This document shows positions 8,191-17,617 of a stretch of DNA of 64,000 nt, in pieces; the stretch's first letter is position 1; the number at the start of each line of letters is the position of its first letter. Location of the stretch: NCBI RefSeq assembly GCF_010211745.1, contig NZ_PDWQ01000002.1:372001-436000 (forward strand), read 5' to 3'. The notes beneath the pieces were generated by a model. It was not told the origin of the DNA, did no database searches, and was given only the letters and a program-made list of their open reading frames with translations. The stretch comes from Pseudoxanthomonas kalamensis DSM 18571. GTDB taxonomy: Bacteria; Pseudomonadota; Gammaproteobacteria; Xanthomonadales; Xanthomonadaceae. The translations under genes were made by a program, and so were the position numbers.

Positions 8191-9858
8191 TCAGCGCGGA
8201 TACAAAGGCGGCAGCAGCTCCTGCACAGGATCTGGGCGTGTCCGCCATTGCGGGCCTTCGCGGAAGGCTTCGCGCAAGGCCGCGCGCGCGGCGACGCCAT
8301 CGCCGTCCGCCCAACGCACGCGGCGCAGCAATTCGACGGCCTCGCGTTGCGCCGGCAGCGCCAGTATCGACAGCAGCGCATCCAGATCCGGCGCCGGCGG
8401 TGTGGCCATGCCGCGCAGTACCTCGCCTACATCGTCCAGGCTGCCGGTATCCAATGCGCGGCGCAGATCGGCGATGCCATGGGTCGGCCGCGCCGGCTCG
8501 CGCGGCACTGGACTCGCAGTGTCCGACCCCGCAACACCACCGCCACGCAGGCGCAATGCCCAGACCAGGGTCGCCAGCCACAGCATCCCGAACAGCGCCG
8601 CCAGCCACAGCCACAACCGTGCCCATCGGGAAGGCGCCATCGCCACCGCCGGCATGGCGGCGCCGGTATCGGCCGTCTGCATCGCGGCATTCGGCTGCGG
8701 CGATGTGGCGAAGGTGCCTGTGCCCGGCGCCACCGGCAACCGCAACGCTGGCAGGTGTGCGCTCCTGGCCGCGCCGGCGCGGACATCCCACCACTTCATT
8801 TCCAGCGCCTGCAGGTCGATCATGCCCGCCGTGGCCGGCACCAGCGAATAGCGTCGTGTCAGTTTCACCTGCGGTTCGCCATCGACGAAACTTTCGCTGT
8901 AGTCCGGCGGATCGGCAAACACCTGCAGCCCCGGCGCCGACGGCGAGGGTAGTTCCGGCAATTGCGAGCGAGTCGCGCCAACTGCCGTCGCCTCCACCAC
9001 CAGGCTTGCCGCTTCGCCGGCGCGCAGGTTCTGCGGCACCGCCGTGTAGCGCAGTTGCAGGTTGCGTAGCGGCAGCCACGGCTGCGGCGCGTCCTGCGGC
9101 TGCGGCTTCACTTCCAGCCGCTGGCTGGCGCCGCTGGCACGCAGGATGCCGCGCCCGCCGCCACCGAGCATGTCGTCGATCCATCCGCCGGCGCCACGGC
9201 CTTCGAAACGCGGCGCTGGCAGGGTCAGCGGTCCGCTGCGCTCGGGCACCAGCAGATAGTGGCGCTCCAGCACCTGGTAGCTGCGCCCGCCAACGTCGCG
9301 TGCATACTGCGTGTCGTCACCGACCCGTTGCAGCGAAGCCCCGTCCGGCGCATCCAGATCCAGTTCGCCGGAAACCAGCGGGGTGGCGTAATACAGTCGC
9401 ACGGTGACACCGACCGATTGCTGCACGTATGGCTCGCGCGCGCCGACCTCGGTTTCCAAGAATGCCGCACCGCCGCGTTGCGCGGACGAACGTCCCGTGG
9501 CGGCCACCTTCACCGTCAACTGCAGCGGCCGCGTCCACTCGCTGCCGACGCGCAGGGTCGGAATGTCCAGCACGCCTTCACGCCGCGGTACCAGAGTGAC
9601 CGCGAACAGCACGCGGGTCTTCATGCCGCCGTTGCCCATCTCGACCTGGCGGCTGCTGGAACGGTCAACGATCTCGAAATCGCCCTGCAGCGGCGAGAAA
9701 TCCGGCGTGGCCGTGGTCTGGTCGGTCTCGACATTGAGCACCACCGCCTCGCCAGCAGCAACCGGATTGCGATCCAGCCATACGCGCGGCTCGGCCACGG
9801 CCGCCGTCGAGAACAGCGCCAGCGCAAACGCCAGGCAGGCGCGCCATCGCATCGTCAT
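8191..9858 (-). CDS. batD: BatD family protein (oxygen-tolerance operon)
   Basis: A 555-aa protein with an export signal (MTMRWRACLAFALALFSTAAVAEP), an Ig-like beta-rich periplasmic region, and a transmembrane helix near residues 405-425 (LWLWLAALFGMLWLATLVWAL) followed by a cytoplasmic tail. This is the BatD layout (called oxygen tolerance protein BatD in Bacteroides work). The biochemical role is unknown; Bat proteins are thought to act as a membrane complex with VWA proteins and a MoxR ATPase. Its start overlaps the BatB/C stop by 4 nt (ATGA), so translation is coupled. It is the last gene of the six-gene operon. Confidence 0.88.
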   Translation of the reverse strand: MTMRWRACLAFALALFSTAAVAEPRVWLDRNPVAAGEAVVLNVETDQTTATPDFSPLQGDFEIVDRSSSRQVEMGNGGMKTRVLFAVTLVPRREGVLDIPTLRVGSEWTRPLQLTVKVAATGRSSAQRGGAAFLETEVGAREPYVQQSVGVTVRLYYATPLVSGELDLDAPDGASLQRVGDDTQYARDVGGRSYQVLERHYLLVPERSGPLTLPAPRFEGRGAGGWIDDMLGGGGRGILRASGASQRLEVKPQPQDAPQPWLPLRNLQLRYTAVPQNLRAGEAASLVVEATAVGATRSQLPELPSPSAPGLQVFADPPDYSESFVDGEPQVKLTRRYSLVPATAGMIDLQALEMKWWDVRAGAARSAHLPALRLPVAPGTGTFATSPQPNAAMQTADTGAAMPAVAMAPSRWARLWLWLAALFGMLWLATLVWALRLRGGGVAGSDTASPVPREPARPTHGIADLRRALDTGSLDDVGEVLRGMATPPAPDLDALLSILALPAQREAVELLRRVRWADGDGVAARAALREAFREGPQWRTRPDPVQELLPPLYPR

Positions 9859-11624
9859 CGTCCTTCCCTCCGCCGGCGTTCGTGTTCCAGCCGGAATTTC
9901 TCCCGAAGCAGGCCGCCCGGATCATCGGGTACGCGCCGCAACCAGGCATCGACCGCCTGCCGCTGCTCGCGCTGCTCGGCGGTTTCGTTGTCCGCTTCGA
10001 CCACCGCTTGCGCCTGTTGCGGCTTGCCTTCCTCGTCGGTCATGGCCTGACGCATGCGTTCGCGCTGCGCCGCGTCGGCCTGCTGTTGCGACTGCGCATC
10101 CTGCGCCTTCGCGGACGACTCAGATTGCGGTTTGCGATCGGCTGACTCCGGTGTCTGCTGCCGGGACTGCGTCGATGGATCCTGCTCCTGCTGCGATGGC
10201 GACGAGCCGGAAGTTTCAGGCTTCTGTCCCGGTTGCGGCTTCGACGACGAATCCTGTTGCTTGCCACCTGCCTGCCCTTGCCGCCCCTGCTTTCCGTCCT
10301 GCCCCGATTGCGGTTGCGCGTCCGGATTCTGTTCCGATTGCTGCTTGCGCGCGGCCTGCACCGCCGCGCGATTGGCCTTCGCGTCTTCCATGTCCGGCTG
10401 CCGCTTCAATGCCTCGTCGTAGGCAGCGATGGCCGGGTCGTAGTGGCCCTGCTTGGCCAGCGCGTTGCCCAGGTTGTAATAGCCGTCGGCCGTGTCGATA
10501 CCCTCGAACTGTTGTTGCGCGGCTGCGTAATCGCCCTCGCGATAGGCCCTGGCGCCTTCGACCAGGCGTCCGTGCTGCACCTGATCGGCACGCCGCCACC
10601 AGCCGCCTTCGGCGGCCTGCGCCGGAAGCGCCAACGGCAACAGCACGCACAACGCCAGTACCGTCATCCCGCCACGGCGGAACAGCGGCAATGCCAGCAG
10701 CAACAGCGGCAGCAGCAGCCAGTAGCCTTCGTCCTGCCAGGCCAGGCCGCCTTGCCCACGCGCGGTCGATGCCGCTTCGCGCGGCTGCAGCACATCGAGC
10801 GCCTGCAGGTCGGCATCGTCCGCCGTCAGCGTCCGATAGCGTCCACCGCCGGCCGTGGCCAGCGCCTGCAACGAACCCGTATCCAGCCGCGCCTGCTCGA
10901 TTGCGCCCGCGCGTGCGCGGTAGGCGCTGCCGGTCGGCGTGCCGATCCCCAGTACCGAGACCCGTGTGCCCTGCTGCCACGCTTCGACCGCGGCGGCTTG
11001 CGCGGCCGCGTTCGCCTGGTCGGTCAATAACAGGATGTCGCCATGCTCGAATCCGGCTTGCTGCAGCAACCGTTGCGACCACGCGATGGCCGCGGCCGGA
11101 TCCTGACCGTCGACCGGCATCACGTCCGGATCCAGTGCGTCGAGGAACAGCGCTACATTGCCGGCATCGTCGGTCAGCGGTGCCACCGTGTACGGCTCGC
11201 CGGAATAGGCCACCAGAGCCACCTGCCCGCCTTCGCGCGCACGCAGCAGGTGCGACAGCTTGGCGCGTACCTGCGCCAGCCGCGACGGCGGCAGGTCGTT
11301 GGCACTGATGCGGCTGGACAGATCGACGGCGATCACCAGCGGCGAACGCGCCTGCCACAGCGGCTGTTCGCTCTGCCTCCAGCTCGGCCCCGCCAACGCC
11401 AGCACTGCCAGCACGATGCAGACCGATGCGAGCCACGGGCCATTGCGCCCCGGCTTGCCGCCATCGTCCAGCAGATGCGGCAACAGATGCGCATCGACCG
11501 ATTCGCGCCAGACGGCGGCCCGCTGCGCGCGCCGGCGCGCCCACAGCCAAATCACAGGCAATGCCAGCAGCGCCCACAACCAGTGCAGGCGCAGGAAATG
11601 CAGGGCATCCCACCAGACGCTCAT
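9855..11624 (-). CDS. BatB-BatC fusion: VWA domain plus TPR protein
   Basis: Protein of 589 aa starting at 11624, overlapping batA by 4 nt. Domains in order: two N-terminal membrane segments (about 9-27 and 65-80), a von Willebrand A domain (about 93-280), membrane segments at 301-335, TPR repeats (about 355-420; YYNLGNALAKQGHYDPAIAAYDEALKRQPD), a Gln/Ser/Pro-rich low-complexity stretch (425-540) and a conserved-looking basic end. It joins what are separate BatB and BatC genes in some bacteria. The MIDAS site reads DLSSR (D101) where DxSxS is expected, so metal binding may be lost. It lies between batA and batD in the operon. Confidence 0.88.
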   Translation of the reverse strand: MSVWWDALHFLRLHWLWALLALPVIWLWARRRAQRAAVWRESVDAHLLPHLLDDGGKPGRNGPWLASVCIVLAVLALAGPSWRQSEQPLWQARSPLVIAVDLSSRISANDLPPSRLAQVRAKLSHLLRAREGGQVALVAYSGEPYTVAPLTDDAGNVALFLDALDPDVMPVDGQDPAAAIAWSQRLLQQAGFEHGDILLLTDQANAAAQAAAVEAWQQGTRVSVLGIGTPTGSAYRARAGAIEQARLDTGSLQALATAGGGRYRTLTADDADLQALDVLQPREAASTARGQGGLAWQDEGYWLLLPLLLLALPLFRRGGMTVLALCVLLPLALPAQAAEGGWWRRADQVQHGRLVEGARAYREGDYAAAQQQFEGIDTADGYYNLGNALAKQGHYDPAIAAYDEALKRQPDMEDAKANRAAVQAARKQQSEQNPDAQPQSGQDGKQGRQGQAGGKQQDSSSKPQPGQKPETSGSSPSQQEQDPSTQSRQQTPESADRKPQSESSAKAQDAQSQQQADAAQRERMRQAMTDEEGKPQQAQAVVEADNETAEQREQRQAVDAWLRRVPDDPGGLLREKFRLEHERRRREGR

Positions 11625-12628
11625 GGCCAGCGCCCCGGACGGATGAAGGCCAGCACCGCCAGCAGCATCGCCGCTGCCAGCGGCCACGGATACAGCTCGA
11701 TGCGCGGGCGCACTGCCTTGCCCGGCTGCGTCACCGGCTCGATCCGGTCCAGTTCGTCGTAGATGCCGACCAATTCCGCCGTGTCGCGGGCGCGGAAGAA
11801 TTGACCACCGGTCGTCTGCGCGATCTTCTGCAACGTCGCCTCGTCGATCTCGTCGTTGCCGCCCACCGGCAGCGCCAGACCGAACAGCGACAACGCGCCG
11901 CTGCCGCCGAAGCCGATTGTATGCACGCGCACGTGTTCGGCACGCGCCAGTTCCGCCGCTTTCAGCGGATCGAGCATGCCTGCCGTGTTGACGCCGTCGG
12001 TCAGCAGGATCAGTACACGCTGTCCTTTCTTCTGTTCGCGCAGACGCTTGACCGCCAGGCCGATGGCGTCGCCGATCGCGGTCTCGCGCCCGGCCAGACC
12101 GGTCACGCTGTCGCGCAGCTGCTCGCGCACCGAGTCGCGATCCAGCGTCAGCGGAGCCAGGGTATAGGCGCGCTGTCCGAACACCAGCAGGCCGACACGA
12201 TCACCCTTGCGCCGGTCGAGGAAATCGGCGAGCACGGCCTTGGCCGCCGTCAGCCGCTCCACCGCGCGGCCGCCCAACTCCATGTCCGGCTCACTCATGC
12301 TGCCGGACAAATCAATCGCCAACATCAGGTCGCGACCGCTGTGCGGCGGCACCACCGCTTCGCCCAGCCGCTGCGGGCGTGCAGCCGCTGCGCACAACAG
12401 CAGCCACGCCAGCGCCGCCAGCAACGGCACGCCGAGCCGCCGAGCCGTTCCGCCCGCTTCGACGATGTGGCGCAGGCGTTGCCCGTACGGCACCTTCAGC
12501 GCGGCACCGGCCGGCTTGCGCGCCGGCAACAGCCACGCGACTAGCCACGGCAACGGCAAGGCGCACCACGCCCACGGCCAGGCGAAGCCGCCGGAGAATT
12601 CGTGCAACCGGAGCAGCCACTCGCTCAT
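11621..12628 (-). CDS. batA: BatA-type VWA domain membrane protein
   Basis: A 335-aa protein with two N-terminal membrane helices (about 17-34 and 67-82), a von Willebrand A domain and a C-terminal membrane helix (about 312-328). The MIDAS metal site is intact: DLSGS at 106-110, with the later T and D positions in LLTDGVNTAG. BatA/Aerotolerance proteins present a VWA domain in the periplasm or cytoplasm near the membrane and partner with MoxR ATPases; substrates are unknown. Start and stop overlap the neighbouring genes by 4 nt each (ATGA), so the operon is tightly coupled. Confidence 0.88.
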   Translation of the reverse strand: MSEWLLRLHEFSGGFAWPWAWCALPLPWLVAWLLPARKPAGAALKVPYGQRLRHIVEAGGTARRLGVPLLAALAWLLLCAAAARPQRLGEAVVPPHSGRDLMLAIDLSGSMSEPDMELGGRAVERLTAAKAVLADFLDRRKGDRVGLLVFGQRAYTLAPLTLDRDSVREQLRDSVTGLAGRETAIGDAIGLAVKRLREQKKGQRVLILLTDGVNTAGMLDPLKAAELARAEHVRVHTIGFGGSGALSLFGLALPVGGNDEIDEATLQKIAQTTGGQFFRARDTAELVGIYDELDRIEPVTQPGKAVRPRIELYPWPLAAAMLLAVLAFIRPGRWP

Positions 12629-13080
12629 CGCCGACCAGCCATCAACTGCAGGAATTTCACACGCGCCAGCGGAACGAATGCCTGCAGCTGCCCGTCATCC
12701 ACGTCCGGTCGAAACGGCCCGTCCAGCAGGATGCGGCCGACCCCGGCGCTGAAGTCGTGCCCGCCTTCCTCGCCGTCGAGGAAACGCAACCAGTCCTCGC
12801 CTTCCAGCGCATCCGTCCCGGCGCGCGCGCGGCGCGATGCACGACGCAGCAATTCCGATGCCGCCGCCACCGCCTGTGCGCCATGCACCGCAGCGACGAT
12901 CGCATCGAAATGCCGTTCCCAGGCGAGTTGCCGCTGACGGCGTCGATGCCGCCACCACAATCCAAAGACGGCCAATGCCAACAACGCAACGGCCAGCCAC
13001 CACCAACCCGGCGCCGGCGGCCACCAGGCCGGCGCGGCGGTCACGTGAACATCCCGCAGGATCAGTTCACCGTTCTGCAT
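12625..13080 (-). CDS. DUF4381 domain membrane protein
   Basis: A 151-aa protein starting at ATG 13080, which overlaps the TGA of the DUF58 gene (TGATG). One membrane helix (about residues 25-42, WWWLAVALLALAVFGLWW) is followed by a very basic RHRRRQRQ turn and a helical cytoplasmic part. This is the DUF4381 form found between DUF58 and BatA genes in many proteobacterial MoxR operons. Function unknown; it probably joins the Bat membrane complex (inference from position). An upstream start at 13224 would only extend into the DUF58 gene and is rejected. Confidence 0.82.
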   Translation of the reverse strand: MQNGELILRDVHVTAAPAWWPPAPGWWWLAVALLALAVFGLWWRHRRRQRQLAWERHFDAIVAAVHGAQAVAAASELLRRASRRARAGTDALEGEDWLRFLDGEEGGHDFSAGVGRILLDGPFRPDVDDGQLQAFVPLARVKFLQLMAGRR

Positions 13081-13991
13081 CAGGCCACCTGCGGCTGCGC
13101 TCGGGCCAGCAGGGGTAACCAGGATTCGCTTGCGGCATCGGTCGGCAAGGCCATTGCCCGCACCCCGCAGCGCGACAGTGCGCCGATCGCCGTTTCCAGC
13201 CCGTGCACGAATTCCTGATCCCACTCACGCCGCTGGGCGCCGCCGGCCAGATCCAGGCGGACGCGTTCGCCATCGGACAGGAAAGGCAGCACCGATGCGG
13301 GCGGCGCCAGTTCCAGCGGGTCGGTCAGCAACAACGCGATCACCTCGGCATGCGCCGCCAGCCCCGACCAGCGCGCCGCAGGCACCGTGGCAATGCTGTG
13401 CGGATCGGCCAGCACCACCAGCCGCGAGCCCGGACGCAACAGACGCTGGGCGTGTTCGACCGCCACCGCCAGGCCATCGTCCCGCACCGGCGGTTGCGAG
13501 TACCAGCGCACCAGCGCATCCAGTACGCGCAATGCGCCGCGCGCGCCGGCGGCCGGCGGAATCGGTGCTTCGCTGCGACACCCCCGCAGGGCCGCGATGC
13601 GGTCGCCGTCGCGCACGGCAGCCCAGGCCGCGACCGCGCCCGCACGCGCCGCCTGCACGGACTTGAAGCGCTCGCGGGTGCCGAAGTACAGCGACGGCGT
13701 GGTATCGGCCAGCAGCAGGGTCAGACGATCGCGTTCCGCGTGGTAGAGCTTGGTATGGGTCCGTCCGCTGCGGGCGGTCACCCGCCAGTCGATATGGCGC
13801 ACATCGTCCCCGGCGACATATTCACGCGATTCGGCGTATTCCATGCCACGGCCCCGGTGCGGCGATGGCGCCGCGCCGACCTGGCCGTAGCGTCCGCGCC
13901 GGGCCGGTGGCCGGCGCTGGGCAATGGCGCGCAACGCCACCAGTTCGCTCAGCGCGGGACGGATACCGTTATTGGCCGTGTCCTTCATCAT
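13080..13991 (-). CDS. DUF58 domain protein
   Basis: A 303-aa cytoplasmic protein with the DUF58 signature REYVAGDDVRHIDWRVTAR at about residues 56-74 and a VWA-like C-terminal half (LVVLADPHS). DUF58 proteins are nearly always encoded directly after a MoxR AAA+ ATPase and are assumed to be its partner. Here the gene follows moxR by 14 nt and overlaps the DUF4381 gene by one base. The role of the complex is unknown, though some DUF58/MoxR pairs are linked to envelope stress or metal insertion. Confidence 0.9.
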   Translation of the reverse strand: MMKDTANNGIRPALSELVALRAIAQRRPPARRGRYGQVGAAPSPHRGRGMEYAESREYVAGDDVRHIDWRVTARSGRTHTKLYHAERDRLTLLLADTTPSLYFGTRERFKSVQAARAGAVAAWAAVRDGDRIAALRGCRSEAPIPPAAGARGALRVLDALVRWYSQPPVRDDGLAVAVEHAQRLLRPGSRLVVLADPHSIATVPAARWSGLAAHAEVIALLLTDPLELAPPASVLPFLSDGERVRLDLAGGAQRREWDQEFVHGLETAIGALSRCGVRAMALPTDAASESWLPLLARAQPQVA

Positions 13992-14005
13992 GCGCCCGTC
14001 CGCGC

Positions 14006-15013
14006 TCAGGGCAGCGGAACCTTTTCGACCAGCGCCGCAACCAGGCGGTCGCCGTCCCAGCCTTCAGCCGTCGCTTCATAGCTGGGCAGAACCCGGTGCC
14101 GCAACACGTCCGGCGCGATTGCGCGCACGTCCTCGGGAGTAACGTAGTCGCGACCGGCAAGCCAGGCGCGCGCGCGCGCGCAGCGCTCCAGCGCGATCGA
14201 GCCGCGCGGGCTGGCGCCCCAGGCGATCCGTGCGGCCAGCGTCGGGTCGTACCGCTGCGGATCACGCGAGGCCAGCACCAGTTCGACCAGATAGCGCTCC
14301 AGTTGCGGCGCCAGATGCAGGTCCAGCACCTCGCGGCGAGCGGCGAACACGTCCTCCAGCGGGATCCGCGCCATCACCGCTGCCGCCGGCTGCAGCGTCT
14401 GCCGGGCCTGTTCACGGGCCAGCCGCAGGATTTCGGTTTCGGTTTCCGCCTCCGGGTAGCCGATCCGCACGTGCATCAGGAAGCGGTCCAGCTGCGCTTC
14501 CGGCAGCGGGAACGTGCCCTCCTGCTCGATCGGATTCTGCGTGGCCATCACCAGAAACAGCTTCGGCAACGGCCAGGTCTTGCCGCCGACGGTGACCTGT
14601 CGCTCGCCCATCGCTTCCAGCAGGGCCGACTGCACCTTGGCCGGCGCGCGGTTGATCTCGTCGGCCAGCACGATCGGGTGGAACACGGGTCCGGGCTGGA
14701 ATTCGAAACGCCCTTCCTGCGGCCGCCATACCTCGGTGCCGGTCAGGTCGGCCGGCAGCAGATCGGGGGTGAACTGGACGCGAGCGAAATCCGCTTCCAG
14801 TCGCGACGCCAAGGCGCGGATCGCGGTGGTCTTGGCCAGGCCGGGTGCGCCTTCCACCAGCAGATGGCCATCGGCCAGCAGAGCAATCAGCAGGCGCTCG
14901 ATCAGCGCCGCCTGGCCGACGATGATTTCGCCCAGCTCATCGCGCAATCGAAGGAAAGCCTGGTGCAGGCGGCTTTCGGCAACCTGTCCGGTGACAGGGG
15001 AAGAGACATCCAT
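14006..15013 (-). CDS. moxR: MoxR family AAA+ ATPase
   Basis: An AAA+ ATPase of 335 aa with Walker A GAPGLAKT (55-62), Walker B IVLADEINRA (about 114-123), sensor 1 ATQNP and the MoxR motif PLPEAQLDRFLMHVRIGYP. Start ATG 15013 (MDVSSPVTGQ) is chosen over 15097, whose extra 28 residues are not family-like. MoxR ATPases act as chaperones that remodel VWA-domain partners. It is the first gene of the moxR-DUF58-DUF4381-batA-batB/C-batD operon. The ribosome site is weak (ACGGG). Confidence 0.92.
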   Translation of the reverse strand: MDVSSPVTGQVAESRLHQAFLRLRDELGEIIVGQAALIERLLIALLADGHLLVEGAPGLAKTTAIRALASRLEADFARVQFTPDLLPADLTGTEVWRPQEGRFEFQPGPVFHPIVLADEINRAPAKVQSALLEAMGERQVTVGGKTWPLPKLFLVMATQNPIEQEGTFPLPEAQLDRFLMHVRIGYPEAETETEILRLAREQARQTLQPAAAVMARIPLEDVFAARREVLDLHLAPQLERYLVELVLASRDPQRYDPTLAARIAWGASPRGSIALERCARARAWLAGRDYVTPEDVRAIAPDVLRHRVLPSYEATAEGWDGDRLVAALVEKVPLP

Positions 15014-15114
15014 GGGAGTACCCGTCGGGGATGAACGTCGATTTGACCCGATTGCCGCACAATGGTTCAAGCGGCAACAGTCATGCCCGACAGGCATTCA
15101 GCCCGCAGAAACCG

Positions 15115-15140
15115 AAAGGGCCGTCCGAAGACGGCCCTTT
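15115..15140 (-). terminator. Intrinsic terminator after pilQ
   Basis: A perfect 11-bp stem, AAAGGGCCGTC (15115-15125) against 15130-15140, with a CGAA loop. On the minus strand it begins 25 nt after the pilQ stop and ends in TTTCGGTTT, a short interrupted U-tract. It separates the pil operon from moxR, which is read on the same strand. Confidence 0.8.
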
Positions 15141-15165
15141 CCAGAACTCATGGCCAGCCCCGAGA

Positions 15166-17061
15166 TCAGCGCTTGGCGACCTGCAGAACCTTGGGGGTGA
15201 TGAAGATCAGCAACTCGGCCTTGTTCTTCTGCCGGCCCTTCTTCTTGAACAGGTTGCCTAGGAACGGTATATCGCCCAGGAACGGCACCTTGGAAATGCT
15301 GGTGCGGTCGGTGAACTCGTACACGCCGCCGATCACCACAGTCTGGCCATCTTCCACCAGTACCGCGGTATTGATCTCACGCTTGTCCAGGATCGGCACA
15401 GTACCGAAGTTGACCAGGGTGATGTATTCCCGGACCTCGTCCTTCTTGACATTCAGATTGAGGAATACGCGCCCGTCATTGGTAATGGTCGGGGTAACCC
15501 GCAGTTCCAGCACCGCTTCCTTGAATTGTACATTCGGTGTAGCCGCACTACCTGCGGTGCCGCCGGTAATGGTGACGTAACCAATTTCCTGACCCTGCTT
15601 GATCACGCCCTCGCGCTGATTGGCCGTGACAATGCGCGGATTGGAAATGACTTCGCCGCGACCTTCTTCCTGCAGCGCAGACAGCTCCAGATCCAGATTG
15701 AAGTTCTGCCCCAGCAAGGTGTAAGCAATACTGGCGGCCGGATTGGTGATGAAGCCTGCAGCAGGCAGGTTGACGTTCAATCCATCCGGAACGACATGCA
15801 GATTGTCCTGGGAGATCGAGACGCTGTCCTCGACATCGCCGGTAATAATGGCTGTGTTGTCGCCGTACTGCTTGCGGCCTGCGATACCGAACCTGGCGCC
15901 AAGGTCGCGAGCGAAGGTATCGGTCGCAATGACGATGCGACCTTCGATCAGCACCTGGTCGACCGGGCGATCGATCACGCCGATCAGTTCACGCATCTGC
16001 GCGACTTTCTTCGGAATGTCGCTGATCATCAGGGTGTTGGTGCGCTCGTCGGCAACGATCCGACCACGCGGCGACAGGAAGCCGTTCTCGAACTGGTTGC
16101 TGCCACTGCCACCACCGCCGCCGCTGCCCTGATTGCCAATGCCCTTGGCCTCGGTCAACGCCTTGAAGATTTCGGTGGCACTGTGATAGTTGATCTGGAC
16201 GTAATCGGTGATCAGATCCTGACGGTTCTCGATCGCGATGCGCGCGTCTTCCTTGTCCTGTTCGAACTTGGCGAGTTCCGGCTGCGGTGCCACCCAGATC
16301 ACGCCACCGTCGCGGCGCTTGTCCAGGCCCTTGGCGCGCAGGACGATCTCCAGCGCTTGGTCCCAAGGCACGTTGACCAAGCGCAGGGTCACGTTGCCCT
16401 GCACGGTATCGGAGGCCACGATGTTCAGTCCCGACTCTTCCGCGATCAGCTGCAGCACGGTACGCACCGGTACATCCTGGAAGTTGAACGTGACCGGTCG
16501 CCCCTTGTAGGTGCGATTGCTGGCAGCCGCGCTGGTGGCCGCAGATGTCGCCGTGGCGACCGACGACCCGACCGCAGGCTGGGCAGCAGCAGGCAGGATT
16601 TCCACCACGTATTCGTTGCCGCTCTGGTAGGCCAGCGATTCGATGCTGCCCTTGGTGTTCAGCACCAGGCGTGTGCCACGGCCGTTGGCAAGCGCGTCGA
16701 TCCGCTGCACCGGCGTGGCGAAATCGACCACGTTGAGCGGACGCTGCAACGACGCCGGCAGACTGGCATTGCCGACATCGACAATCACCGAGTCGCCCTG
16801 ATTGCGCAGGTCGGGGGCGGCGCCGTTGCCGTCGAAGCGCAGAATCAGGCGTCCGGCGCCGTCCTGGCCTCGTTTGAAGTCGATGGCCGACACCTGCAAC
16901 GGGGCCGACGCCTGGCTTCCCGCCTGCGCTGGAGTCACGGGGGTCGCGGCGGCGACGGTACCGGTTGCGGCAAACAATCCGATCGCCAGTCCCAGGCCGC
17001 AGGCCCGGACCCGGGTCCGATGCCGTGCAAGACGCAGGCTGAGAACATTCAAAGCGGTCAT
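15166..17061 (-). CDS. pilQ: Type IV pilus secretin PilQ
   Basis: Outer-membrane secretin that forms the pore for the type IV pilus. Start ATG 17061 has AGGGG 8 nt upstream; an ATG 18 nt earlier (17079) overlaps the pilP stop but lacks a good ribosome site. The 631-aa protein has an export signal, an AMIN domain (about 55-150; binds peptidoglycan), an N0/secretin-TonB short domain (VTFNFQDVPVRTVLQLIAEESGLNIV), N1 domains broken by a Gly/Ser-rich stretch near residue 325, and a secretin core with NPRIVTANQREGV and VEDGQTVVIGGVY, ending in LLIFITPKVL. It is the last gene of pilMNOPQ and is followed by a clear terminator. Confidence 0.97.
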   Translation of the reverse strand: MTALNVLSLRLARHRTRVRACGLGLAIGLFAATGTVAAATPVTPAQAGSQASAPLQVSAIDFKRGQDGAGRLILRFDGNGAAPDLRNQGDSVIVDVGNASLPASLQRPLNVVDFATPVQRIDALANGRGTRLVLNTKGSIESLAYQSGNEYVVEILPAAAQPAVGSSVATATSAATSAAASNRTYKGRPVTFNFQDVPVRTVLQLIAEESGLNIVASDTVQGNVTLRLVNVPWDQALEIVLRAKGLDKRRDGGVIWVAPQPELAKFEQDKEDARIAIENRQDLITDYVQINYHSATEIFKALTEAKGIGNQGSGGGGGSGSNQFENGFLSPRGRIVADERTNTLMISDIPKKVAQMRELIGVIDRPVDQVLIEGRIVIATDTFARDLGARFGIAGRKQYGDNTAIITGDVEDSVSISQDNLHVVPDGLNVNLPAAGFITNPAASIAYTLLGQNFNLDLELSALQEEGRGEVISNPRIVTANQREGVIKQGQEIGYVTITGGTAGSAATPNVQFKEAVLELRVTPTITNDGRVFLNLNVKKDEVREYITLVNFGTVPILDKREINTAVLVEDGQTVVIGGVYEFTDRTSISKVPFLGDIPFLGNLFKKKGRQKNKAELLIFITPKVLQVAKR

Positions 17062-17075
17062 CGTGTATCCCCTAA

Positions 17076-17615
17076 TCATTGATCTTCAAGCGCGATGGCG
17101 GCCGGACGCTCCAGCCAGCCCCCCGCTCCATCCGGTACCAGTTCAACAAGCTCGATGCGATCTTCGTGCACGCTGGTGACACGACCGTCGCTCTGTCCCA
17201 GGTATACGCCTGGGCGCACCCGGTAGGTCACCTTGTCCGGCGCCATCACCAGGGCCACAAGCCCACCACCACTTCCGATGGTGCCCACCATGTCGAGGCT
17301 GTCCAGCGGATACTGCTCCAGCGTTTCCTTGCGCCGGTTCGGGTCCGGACGCGGACCGCTACTGTCGGCGTTGTTCCATGCATCGCTGAACGGATCGCGC
17401 ATGTCCTGCGCCGCGTATTCGAAAGTCTCGAATTGCTGCATGACCGGCAACGGATCCAGCGGTGGTGCAGGCCGCGCACGCACGTCCTCCACCCACTTGC
17501 GCAGGTTCGGCGCATCGCCCGGTGTACTGGTGATGCCGCGACCACAGCCCGCCAGCACCAGTATCGCAAGCACGGGCAGCGCGATGCGGGTCATTCGGGA
17601 AGCCTGATTCATCAT
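17076..17615 (-). CDS. pilP: Type IV pilus lipoprotein PilP
   Basis: A 179-aa inner-membrane lipoprotein linking the PilNO subcomplex to the PilQ secretin. It has a signal with lipobox LVLAGC (cysteine near residue 24) and the PilP fold with DPF (RDPFSDAW) and YPLDSLDMVGTI, then a beta-rich domain (VALVMAPDKVTYRVRPGVYLG). A run of six G residues sits 8-9 nt before ATG 17615; a GTG at 17621 that overlaps the pilO stop is the alternative. Stop overlaps the 17079 ATG of pilQ. Confidence 0.95.
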   Translation of the reverse strand: MMNQASRMTRIALPVLAILVLAGCGRGITSTPGDAPNLRKWVEDVRARPAPPLDPLPVMQQFETFEYAAQDMRDPFSDAWNNADSSGPRPDPNRRKETLEQYPLDSLDMVGTIGSGGGLVALVMAPDKVTYRVRPGVYLGQSDGRVTSVHEDRIELVELVPDGAGGWLERPAAIALEDQ

Positions 17616-17617
17616 GC

